Shown: piece by piece, positions 55,208 to 64,000 of the stretch
Layout of the letters: the number at the start of each line of letters is the position of its first letter
How positions within the stretch are numbered: the first letter of the stretch is position 1
Origin: Cristatella mucedo
Lineage: Eukaryota > Bryozoa > Phylactolaemata > Cristatellidae
Reading direction: 5' to 3'
Assembly (NCBI GenBank): GCA_009760855.2
Contig: WPIO01000004.1
Coordinates: 3,476,501-3,540,500, forward strand
Length of the DNA stretch: 64,000 nt
Notes under the pieces: generated by a model
Seen by the model: only the letters and a program-made list of their open reading frames with translations
Told to the model about the DNA's origin: nothing
Database searches by the model: none
Program-made: the position numbers and the translations under genes

Positions 55208-56324
55208 GGATGGCACCCTATGCCTCTGCATTGACTACCGGAAAGTGAATGCACTCTCAAGAGTGGATGCCTAACCGATGCCACGGATCGAAGACCTAAT
55301 CGACTGCTTGGGACAGGCTCGATTCATTACCACCTTGGACCTCACGAAGGGATACTGGCAAGTCCCGATGGCTGTGGATAGCCAGCACATTACAGCCTTC
55401 ACGGCAGGAGCCGACTTGTATCAATTCCGGATGATGCCCTCTGGTCTTCAAGGAGCACCTGCCACGTTCCAGAGACTAATGAATCAGGTCATCCAGGGAC
55501 AGGAAGCCTTCGCTGGCTCATATTTGGATGATCTGGTTATACACAGCAAAACCTGGAAAGAACACTTGGATCACCTACAGGCAGTACTGGGGAGACTGTC
55601 TCGGGCAGGCCTCACGGCCAATCCGAGGAAATGTCAAATGGCTATGCCTCGTTGCTCGTATCTGGGCCACACAGTGGGAAGTGGATCCGTACAGCCGGGT
55701 CAGAACAAGGTACAAGCCGTCCAGGAGTTCCCAAGGCCCATAACGAAAACTCACGTCCGAGTCTTCTTAGGACTCACCGGGTACTACAGGAGGTTCGTAC
55801 CCGAATATGCGGCTGTAGACACGGCACTCACCGACCTAACCCGGAAAGCGGCCCCAGAGAAGGTATGCTGGAAAAACACCTGCGAGAAAGCGTTCCAGAC
55901 ACTAAAGGACAAGCTTTGTTCAGCACCCATTCTGCGGAACCCGGACTTCGCCAGGGAGTTCTTGCTCCAGACTGATGCATCCGACAGAGGGATTGCGGCT
56001 GTCTTGAGCCAGCTGGACGATAAAGGAGACGACCATCCGGTCGCATACTACAGTAAGAAGTTGTTGCCTCGGGAAGAAAGATACTCCACGGTCGAGAAGG
56101 AATGTCTGGCGATAAGGCAAGGTATGAAAGCTTTTGAAGTGTACTTGTTAGGCCGTCCGTTCATCGTGGAAACAGACCAGAGGTCGCTGACCTGGTTAGA
56201 TAGCTTTAAAGAGAGCAATACTCGGCTTGCTCGTTGGAGTTTGTCCCTCCAACCCTTTCGATACCTTGTCCGACACAAGGCCGGAAGGCTCAACGGGAAT
56301 GCAGACGGTTTGTCGCGTGCATAG
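55208..56324 (+). pseudogene. pol: Reverse transcriptase and RNase H
   Basis: After the shift the RT resumes (LCLCIDYRKVNALS), meets a TAA at 55272-55274, then runs open for 348 codons from 55278. It includes LDLTKGYWQVPM (first catalytic Asp), FRMMPSGLQGAPATFQRLMN and SYLDDLVIHS with the YLDD box at 55521-55532. RNase H follows: LLQTDASDRGIAAVLSQ, YSTVEKECLA, VETDQRSLTW and a final NADGLSRA. These carry the Asp, Glu, Asp and Asp catalytic set. This is the end of pol: no integrase follows before the polypurine tract. Confidence 0.92.
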
Positions 56325-56412
56325 GCGGCCACTCGTCAAAGGATAAAAGCAAGACTGCACACTGCAGGCCGGCTCCAACTTGCTACAACAGACCACTGGT
56401 CTGTTGCCGGAC

Positions 56413-56426
56413 GAGGAGGAGAGGGA
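56413..56426 (+). promoter_or_regulatory. Polypurine tract
   Basis: GAGGAGGAGAGGGA-type purine run immediately before the 3' LTR, where plus-strand DNA synthesis would start. Confidence 0.8.
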
Positions 56427-56624
56427 TGTGGAAGAACACGACGCTTGCAGCCTGCGAGCACTGGGAGTGAGAGAGCCCTCGACGCCGGCAGCCGTCTAGT
56501 GTGTGTGTGTAGACTGGGCTTGGCTGGCGTTGCGTGGAATAAAGGTTTTGGTGCTGGAGCCAGCAGACTTGTTGCTCGGTCGCGCTACCCAGCCTGACGA
56601 CAGGTCGTGCGGAGGGCTGTCACA
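56427..56624 (+). repeat. 3' LTR (198 bp)
   Basis: Same sequence as the 5' LTR with five substitutions and an extra GTGT. It is followed by CTATC, the target duplication. Confidence 0.95.
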
Positions 56625-56629
56625 CTATC

Positions 56630-57789
56630 TTATCGCTCTAACAAGGCCTATCATAATGATTATTATTCTGAGTACGGCACTTGCATGAGTCAGCAGCTTT
56701 GGCCTGTCTATCGCTTGGTCTCTGGTAGACTGTCTAATGGTAAAACTTCTGAAATAGAAAACGTTTTCTTGGATCCGCGTGCTCGTGTCGCTGTTCGTGT
56801 GCTTGCGTGTGCGTGCACACGCATGTGTGCATGTGCAAGTATGTAGGCATGTGCATTGGTTCGTGTGTGCATATGTGCATGAGTACGTGTGTGCGCGAGT
56901 GTGTGTGTGTGTGCATGTTTTGTGTGTGTTGCAGAGGCCAAGCTCGATGGCTTCTTTGTGCACGTACGGAAGTATGCTTGTTTGCATGGTATTTTTTAGA
57001 CAGGTGTGCGGCTGAATATCGGTAAGCAGAGCGTGGGTTTTGGATAAAGATAGGGGACTGTGCCATGATTTGTCCCTGACCATGCTTGAAATTGCAGGGA
57101 AACCACATTGTCACACTACAACCACACCAGAATAGGAGTAAACGCCCCATGGATGTTCGAGCTGACTTCATTCATGCTCATCTATCCTCAAGTTCTATCA
57201 CGAGGCAATGCCATTTCTGAATCGAGAATGACCGGTGTTATCTTGCCGTTTAACCGCCAAACTTTCTCCGGGACAAAAAAGAAAGAGAAAGAGAACAATA
57301 GTGAAACAATTGTCACGTTTCAGAGCCATCAATGCGGCCTTCTGCTCGAATTCATCCACCTGCATGCATCATGCCTTGCCTGCAGCACTAGGTTACGTTT
57401 GCACCGTATGCAGCATCGGTTATCTGTTTTCCGAGAGTATGTAGGTCGCTGGAGCCAGATGTGCACACGGGCAGCTCTCAGGCGATAGCCGCGATACGAG
57501 CTAAATTTGAGCACCTACAGCAGCCCATTGTGGCAGATCTAGTCAAATAGAATGGACGGTTCTAGCCAAGTGGAATGCCCGGATCAAATCAAACAGCTCG
57601 TGGGAGGGGACCCAAAAGTTAACTTTGGGCAGAGCGACAGGTAGTCTGACAGCTAGATCTACTCAGCTTAGAATGAAGCTTCCAGTAGATGGTGCGGTCA
57701 GGATGTGGACAGACTAATACACTGCATTAAAATGGGATTAGGCTGGTAGGCAGGCACAACTTGGCCATCAGCCGATGGCTTGAAGCAAA
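56630..57789. other. Unassigned; TG-rich simple sequence
   Basis: 56780-56940 is an imperfect (TG/CATG)n tract. The rest, to 57789, has no recognisable gene or repeat. Confidence 0.4.
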
Positions 57790-59690
57790 TTAATATCTCA
57801 GTGGGAGACTCCAGATCCGATCTCAGTGGGAGACTCCAGAGTATTGATGTGAATAAAAAAAAAAAGATCATCCGATGTACCTCTGAAATATGGGATACCT
57901 CAGGAGGCTCCGGTTTTTTGTTTGGTCCAGTTTTCTTTCATGGTTATACTTTCCCTCTTGCCGATGTGATTGCCAAGCACAATCTAGGCTTTCCATTCTG
58001 TGCGTGCACATGACACTCAGTTGCACCTTCGCTTTGACCCCTCCCAACCTTCGAGCTCGTCGAATTCTCTGAATTCTCTTTCTGTATGTAATAATGATAT
58101 CTACACATGGATGGCAGCAAATTTTCTGAAACTAAATTATGATAAACCTAACCTAGTAGTTATGGGCAAACCAAGTCTGATTCAGAAATTGGAAAGGCTA
58201 TATCTCTCAATTGGTTCTGCCAGTATATCTCCTGTTGAATGTGCACGAAATATAAGTGTCATGTTCCAAAGTGACCTTTCGTTAGATGACCAAATTAGCT
58301 CCACAACCAAGTATGCACTTTCAAATACATAACATTGCTAAAATGTGGGCCTTTTTAAAACAGGGATACGACATTTAAGTTGGTCCCTGCATTTTTGACA
58401 TCCCGTCCTGACTTCAGTAACTCATTGCTTGTTGGCCTACTGGCCTGTGCAATCAGGCGGCTGGGCTGCCAAAGAAAGCTATTATGCCACTACAGCTGAC
58501 TATGAATATGGCTGCAAGGCTAGTCTTCAACTCCCAGCGGTTTGAGCACTTGTCTCATTTGCTGAAAGAGCTAGGATGGTTGCCGGTTGAGCAAAGGATA
58601 CAGAGCAAAGTTCTTACACTGACCCACAAGGCCCACCACGGCTTGGCTCCTTCGTACCTAGCTGAACTGCTGCATCAGTTTCAGCCTGTTCGTGCCCTCA
58701 GGTCCTGTGGACAATAAATTAGCTGTCCCATCCCTCCGCTTAAAGACCGTTGGCGACTGAAGCTTTAGCTCTGCAGGTCCTAGACTGTAGAACTCAATTC
58801 CACAATTCTTACGAAGCGACAGCTACTCTCCTCCTGCCGACTATGGCACATCCTTTTCAGCTGTCCTGAGCTGCTACTTCTATTCTACTCACTATCTCAA
58901 CTGCTCTCCTGATTGTGCTATGCTTCCCACTTTCTCTTTGTTGGTGAGACAAAGTCTGTTAGCTACCGAATGCGTACCGAAAGCCGCTTAGGCTGTGAGT
59001 GCGCTAAATAAAACTCTCCTGCGTAACACCCACATGGTCTTTATGACTTTGTGGAGTTACAGACGGAGATACACACATACATACACAGCTGGTGCAAAAC
59101 TCTGCAGCTAGGCTTGTCTGCCGTGAGCTTTGCAATGGCCACAACCCACCACTTCTCGCCGACCTACACTGGCTACCAGTCAAGCAACGGATCGACTTCA
59201 ATGTGCTGTCGCTCACTTGTAGGTATCTTCATTCTTTGGCTCCAGCCTACCTATCAGATCTACTCCCACCAGCTTCCGGAATCTAACTGATTACCCATAC
59301 CTCGTAAAAACCGCAAACCCTTTGGATACCGTGCATTTAGTTCGCATGCTCCCAAAGCCCGGAACTCACTCCCGACTTTCGTCACGAAATCCCCTGATTT
59401 GACCACAATTAAAAAGAAAATAAAAATGCACCTATTTATGACAGCATTTAGTTGAACCCTGTGATTCATCCTGTGTGTGATTATGCATGCTGACATTGTG
59501 CATGCTGCCACTAATCACACTTGCATGCTGACCCTGTGCATGTCACCCATAACCATGTTATTCATGTTGTTTATCAAGCATGATATTACTCACTATTCAC
59601 TCGTGTTTCCCTTTGCTGCAAATGTAAAGCGCCTCGAAAGAGATTGAGGTCCCCGAGGGTACTTTAATAAATGTATTAACTTTATTTTTA
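57790..59690 (+). mobile_element. LINE-B copy split by a LINE-A insertion
   Basis: RT from the GRLQSIDVN region through 'gatgtgattgccaagcacaa', FLKLNYDKPNLVVMGKPS and SLDDQISS to 'gtgcaatcaggcgg'. It is then interrupted by LINE-A (58459-59088) and continues 'gctggtgcaaaactctgcag' to the 3' tail and TTAT end. It carries a 27-bp direct duplication at 57794-57842. Confidence 0.8.
58459..59088 (+). mobile_element. LINE-A 3' fragment nested in LINE-B
   Basis: Starts 'ctgggctgccaaagaaagct' and encodes NMAARLVFNSQRFEHLSHLL and HKAHHGLAPSYLAELLHQFQ, with the regular 3' end 'gagttacagacggagataca' followed by 'cacatacatacaca'. Confidence 0.85.
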
Positions 59691-60059
59691 TTATAAGTCC
59701 TGCAAAAAATAACCGTCTAGTTTTGTGGACTTTTTTATGGATGCGATTAGGTAAAGCTGATTTTCATTTTGATTATTTTAAATAATTTAAGTCAAAAGCA
59801 AAGTTAGATTAGATCGGAAAGTGTTGGAAAGCATGCCTACCGTGGGAGAAAACTTACTGAGGTGGAAAGCCTTGAGCTGGCCCTGCACCTGGATTTGTGA
59901 ATGACTTTGCGAATATGGAGGGCAAGTATGTCATGTCATTCTAGTTGGAGATTTACTGAGAGAGCTTTATGTATTCATGCTCCACGATTAAGCGGCGCGC
60001 GATCACGTGATATAGGAAGGGTGAAATGAAATCACTTGGTCTATACTAAAAAATCACAT
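59691..60059. other. No recognised feature
   Basis: Nothing supported. Confidence 0.35.
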
Positions 60060-60440
60060 AATAATAATATTAATATTAATAATACACTTGATAAAGCACC
60101 CTCGGAGAACTTAATCTCGTTCTAGGCGCTTTACATTTGCTGCAAAGGGAAATGCAATTGAATGGTAGGTAAAATCATGCTTGAAAAACAAGCACAATGA
60201 ATAATATGGTTAGGGGTGACATGCACAGGGTCAGCATGCAAGTGTGATTAGTGGCAGCATGCACAATGTCAGCATGCATAGTCACACACAGGACGAACCA
60301 CAGGGATCCACTAAATGATGTCATAAATAGGTGCATTTTTATTTTCTTTTTAATTGTGGTCAAATAAGGAGATTTCGTGATGAAAGTCGGGAGTGCGTTC
60401 CGGGCTATGGGAGCATGCGAACTATATGCACGGTGCCTGG
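60060..60440 (-). mobile_element. LINE-B 3' end
   Basis: Reverse-strand (ATT)n, tail ('ttctaggcgctttacatttg'), 3' untranslated region and 'tcgtgatgaaagtcgggagt' over the C-terminal codons. Confidence 0.8.
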
Positions 60441-60766
60441 GAAATCTACATGCCTGGGAAATCTTAAGCAATTCCTTTTGATAGAACGGGTGTGGATTTC
60501 CTTTAATGCCATGCTCAATGAATTTTCCATCTGCATTAAGGGAAATAAATACGTACAACCGATGGATAGAGAGGCAGCAATCCCTGGCAAGTGCACGAGG
60601 CACCTCTTAGCTGTAGCTGCAACTTGAGCGTTGTAAGCCGCAGAGCAGTCGTAGCTGCCATTTTGTTCTTTGCAATGCATACCGATGTGTCCATTGAAAT
60701 GTGACCCGTGCCCATTTTAGGGTAATTTTTTCCGCCCGAAAGAGCTTACATCATATAAGAATTACA
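60441..60766. other. No recognised feature
   Basis: Nothing supported. Confidence 0.35.
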
Positions 60767-61145
60767 ACCGTCCCTCGTTCATCGTGGTTAATAAATTCCT
60801 GATTCTACCACAGTAAGTGAATTTTTGCAAAGTTGGATTTTTTATTTATAAATTGAATATTTTTACATTTGGAACATTGGAAACCTGTTCTAGACACTCA
60901 CAATGTGGTTTTAAAAACTATTAGAGCCCTGTGGACATGAAATAACATCTCCGAAATCGCAAACACTTAGAAGATCAAAGATGCTTCCGATGCATAACTT
61001 TGTAGAAGTGTGTCTGAGAGAAACAAACTTTCGCGAGGCTAATTTAATTAGTAGCCAGGATAGGGAGAGGATATGATAGTCAATCAGTGAACAGCACGCT
61101 CTGATTGGCTTGGTTTCACCACACCCCGATTTTTTGCACAAAAAG
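60767..61145 (+). mobile_element. Possible second MITE family (CCCTCGTTCATCG end)
   Basis: 'ccgtccctcgttcatcgtgg' and 'gagccctgtggacatgaaat' resemble widespread non-autonomous mariner/pogo-like repeats from memory of such termini. The opposite end is not identified, so the limits are approximate. Confidence 0.4.
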
Positions 61146-61261
61146 GTTTTACCCACACACAAGGATTAGCCGAGCGAATGCACCTAGCGTTGAAGGGTTG
61201 CTCGAGTACATAGGCCCACAGATCATAGGTTCAGTCACCAAAAACCACTCGATCGTGTTTC

Positions 61262-61335
61262 CTGAGCAGCAAATGCAAAGCGCCTAGAAAGAGAATGAGT
61301 TCTCTGGGGGCCCTTTATCAATTGTATTATTACGA
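61262..61335 (+). mobile_element. Solo LINE-B tail
   Basis: 'gagcagcaaatgcaaagcgc', 'gagaatgagttctctggggg' and a TATTATTA end. Confidence 0.7.
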
Positions 61336-61726
61336 TTACAGTCATTTTAGTTTTATAGGTAAAACAGGTGCGCGTAATTGAATCAGACAGCCGAGTGCAA
61401 GCTGTTTCATTTTCACTGTCTCGATCATATTTTTAACGAATATGCATTCATCTGAAAAACAACGATAGAGTGAAGCATCGAAAGTTGAAGCGAGATGTGG
61501 CATGGGACGATGTTCTATTGAAATTTTCATAAACAATGCGTTCGGTGAGACTTCGAGATGGTACTAGCTGAGGATTAGTACTTTACCTCTAATATAAAAT
61601 CAGGCCTTCGTGTAAGGTTAACTTTACGTTGTTGCATCGACAGCCTCGATGATGCATTGACGCTTGCAAGCAGGATTTCGTGCTGAGCAAAATGGCGTAC
61701 AGCCAAGTCCGAATTTCATGGCACGG
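61336..61726. other. No recognised feature
   Basis: Nothing supported. Confidence 0.35.
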
Positions 61727-63650
61727 TAATATTAATAATGATAGTAATAATTCACTTGATAAAGCGCCCTCAGAGAACTTAATCTCTCTCTAGGCGCTTT
61801 ACATTTGCTGCAAAGTGAAATGCAATTGAATGGTAAGTAAAATCAGGCTTGAGAAACAAACAAAATGAACAATATGGTTAGGGGTGACATGCACAGGGTC
61901 AGCATGCGAATGTGGTTATTGGCAGCATGCACAGTGTCAGCACGCATAAGCACATCAAGGACGAATCACAGGGACCCGCTAAATGCTGTCCTAAATAGGT
62001 GTGTTTTTAGGTTCATTTTAAATGTGGTCAGGTCGGGGGATGTTCTGACGCAGGTCGGGAGGGAGTTCCAGGCTGTGGGAGCATACGAACTAAATGCACG
62101 GTTTCCAAAGGATTTAAGGTTTGTATGAGGTATTTCTAGACTGTTGGATTCCGAAAAGCGGGTGGTACGATGCTTGGCCTGATGGGGTAGTATATCTGAC
62201 AGATAGGCTGGAGCCATAGAATGAAGGGACCTAAAAGTGAGTGACAAAACTTCAAAGTCAATCCGTTGCTTGACTGGTAGCCAGTGCAGGTCGGCGAGAA
62301 GTGGAGTAATGTGGCAACTGCGACGCTCACGACAAACAAGTCTAGCTGCCGAGTTTTGCACCAGCTGCAATCGCCTGATCGCACATGCTGGTAGACCAGT
62401 AAGCAGAGAGTTGCAGAAGTCGAGACGGGATGTCACGAATGCATGGACCAACTTGGACGTGGTATCCTTATCTAAACAAGCCCGAATTTTAGCAATGTTA
62501 TGAAGCTGAAAATAGGCGGATTTGACTGTGGATCTGATATGGTCGTCTAACGAGAGGTCACTTTGGAATATGACACCTAGATTTCGAGCTGATTCAACTG
62601 GAGATATGCTGTCAGAGCCAATTTGAGTCAGCCTTTCCAATCTCTGGATCACACTGGGTTTGCCCATTACTAGTAAGTTAGTTTTATCATCGTTAAGTTT
62701 TAGAAAATTTGCTGCCATCCATGTGCGGATGTCATCAATGCATGCAGCTAGTGAGTTTAGAGAATTTGAGGTGCTCGAAGGCTGGGAGGGATCAAAGCAA
62801 AGGTACAACTGAGTGTCATCCGCATAGAAGTGAAAGCCTAGATTGTGCTTGGCAATCACATCAGCAAGAGGCAGAGTATAAACCGTGAAAAGAATCGGAC
62901 CTAATAATAATAATAATATGGCACTTGATAAAGCGCCCTCAGAGAACTTAATCTCTTTCTAGGCGCTTTACATTTGCTGCAAAGTGGTACGCAATAGAAT
63001 AGTAAGTAAACTCATGCTTGAAAAACAAAAAAATGAATAACATGGTTAGGGGTTACATGCACTGGGTCAGCATGCAAATGTGGTTAGTGGCAGCATGAAC
63101 AGTGTCAGCACGCATAAGCACATCGAGGACGAATCACAAGGACCCACTAAATGCTGTCCTAAATAGGTATGTTTTTAAGTTTCTTTTAAATGTGGTCAGG
63201 TCAGGGGATGTTCTGATGCAGGTCGGGAGGGAGTTCCAGGCTGTGGGAGCATACGAGCTAAATGCACGGTCTCCAAGGGATTTAAGGTTTGTACGAGGTA
63301 TTTCTAGACTGTTGGATTCCGAAAAGCGAGTGGTACGATGCTTTGCCTGATGGGATAGTATATCTGAAAGATAGGCTATAAGGATAACCTAGCACTGAGC
63401 CCTGAGGTACTCCATATTTCAGAGGTACCTCAGATGATCTTCGTCCATTCACGTCAATACTCTGGAGTCTCCCACCGAGATAGGACCTGAACCACTGCAG
63501 AGCAGTGCCAGTGATGCCCAGGCGAGATGAGAGGCGCTCTAGAAGAACTTTGTGATCGATGGTATCAAAAGCTGCCGAAAGATCAAGCAAAACAAGCAGA
63601 GACACTCTATCTACCCATGTCTGCATTCCTAAGTAGGTCGTTGTATACCC
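61727..63650 (-). mobile_element. Best preserved LINE-B copy, split by another LINE-B
   Basis: The minus strand encodes [39 protein letters not shown] and [10 protein letters not shown] (63387-63626). After the nested copy, an open frame of 297 codons (61966-62859) follows: [18 protein letters not shown] with an intact catalytic Tyr-Ala-Asp-Asp, FLKLNDDKTNLLVMGKPS, LVHAFVTSRLDFCNSLL and WNSLPTCVRTSPDLTTFK. The 3' tail AAAGCGCCTAGAGAGAG...GGGCGCTTTATC ends in an ATT-rich run. The endonuclease half is missing. The long open frame suggests recent activity of the family. Confidence 0.85.
62904..63386 (-). mobile_element. LINE-B 3' fragment nested in LINE-B
   Basis: A 5'-truncated copy with (ATT)n, tail, 3' untranslated region and last codons, flanked by ACCTA at 62899-62903 and 63387-63391, a likely target duplication. 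Confidence 0.8.
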
Positions 63651-63814
63651 GAAGCAATGCTGGTCGAACCATAGAGAAATAGCCTAGAGCTGTCATTGCC
63701 TACTAGCGATTGTCCTCTCAGTAATTCACAAGCAAACGTACGGTTTCGTAATCCTAAAGAGAAATTTGGAATAGTATTTATCCAAATTATCGTATGGGAG
63801 GCGAAACGGGGACC

Positions 63815-64000
63815 CACTTTTCGGAATCCAACAGTCTAGAAATATCTCGTACAAACCTTAAATCCTTTGGAGACCGTGCATTTAGTTCGTATGCTCCCAC
63901 AACCTGGAACTCCCTCCCGACCTACCTCAGAACATCCCCTGACCTGACCACATTTAAGAGGAACTTATAGACACACCTGTTTAGCACAGCATTTAGTGGG
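63815..64000 (+). mobile_element. LINE-B C-terminal fragment, cut by window edge
   Basis: 'cttttcggaatccaacagtc' through 'aacctggaactccctcccga' to 'cagcatttagtggg'. It is the inverse of 63170-63345, making an inverted pair around a 470-bp spacer. Confidence 0.85.

Larger units (their letters stand above)
51350..56624 (+). mobile_element. Gmr1-like Ty3/gypsy LTR retrotransposon, complete ends, decayed frames
   Basis: A 5,275-bp element bounded by two LTRs (194 and 198 bp) beginning TGTGG and ending CACA, with 5-bp CTATC target duplications at 51345-51349 and 56625-56629. Between them lie a primer-binding site, gag, protease, integrase, reverse transcriptase, RNase H and a polypurine tract, in that order. 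Integrase before RT is the copia order, yet the integrase has a GPY/F-type C-terminal motif and the RT and RNase H are gypsy-like. This combination defines the Gmr1 group of Ty3/gypsy elements. The copy is inactive: in-frame stops at 52697, 54557 and 55272 and frameshifts near 53950, 54235 and 55205. I counted five substitutions and one 4-bp indel between the LTRs, so it is not very old. Confidence 0.93.

Noticed and set aside
56779-57083. His/Thr- or Cys/Val-rich frames
   Set aside because: Translations of the TG/CATG simple-sequence tract.

Overview
This window looks like a repeat-dense nuclear stretch from an invertebrate animal. It has spliced genes with GT-AG introns, AATAAA signals, CR1/L2-like LINEs, tRNA-derived SINEs, pogo/Tigger-like DNA transposons and one Ty3/gypsy-type LTR element. 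The best lineage clue is a spliced small heat shock protein gene (10.07-11.81 kb) with two alpha-crystallin domains in one chain. That architecture is best known from flatworms (Schistosoma p40-type and Taenia p36-type proteins), so a platyhelminth is my leading guess. This is an inference from one gene.

Host genes are sparse. (1) The two-domain small heat shock protein has four exons, two heat-shock-element-like palindromes upstream and a poly(A) signal. (2) Two minus-strand exons at 29.85-31.39 kb join in phase into one DOMON-type extracellular domain; the rest of that gene is not visible. (3) A possible signal-peptide exon lies on the minus strand at 35.88-36.21 kb in a GC- and CpG-rich stretch (about 35.7-38.6 kb). 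The other long open frames appear to be transposon relics or chance frames.

Names used here for the repeats. LINE-A is a CR1/L2-like non-LTR element whose 3' end is (ATTAC)n-like. LINE-B is a second CR1/L2-like element ending in a short stem-like tail (AAAGCGCCTAGAAAGAG...GGGCGCTTTATC) followed by (ATT)n. SINE-1 is tRNA-derived with a long body. SINE-2 is tRNA-derived with a tail resembling that of LINE-B and ending in (TA)n. The MITEs have CAGTGGTRCC-type termini and TA target duplications, and a Tigger-like transposase relic at 2.2-3.0 kb may belong to the same family.

Layout: 0-9 kb, LINE debris, Tigger relic and one MITE; 9.8-12.1 kb, small heat shock gene; 12.8-13.0 kb, 34-bp minisatellite; 13.2-17.3 kb, a LINE-B copy holding a MITE that itself holds a SINE; 18-29 kb, SINEs, a 2-kb LINE-A copy and microsatellites; 29.8-31.4 kb, DOMON gene; 31.7-43.7 kb, low-complexity DNA, SINEs and the GC-rich island; 43.7-50.2 kb, LINE-B copies, one split by a 3.5-kb LINE-A; 51.35-56.62 kb, a complete but decayed LTR retrotransposon with 5-bp target duplications; 57.8-64 kb, more nested LINE-B.

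The most notable object is the LTR element. Its domain order is gag - protease - integrase - reverse transcriptase - RNase H. This integrase-before-RT order is typical of Ty1/copia, but the domains are Ty3/gypsy-like. That is the signature of the Gmr1 group, and its gag resembles the source of the vertebrate SCAN domain. Most of the remaining biology visible here is repeat-into-repeat insertion.
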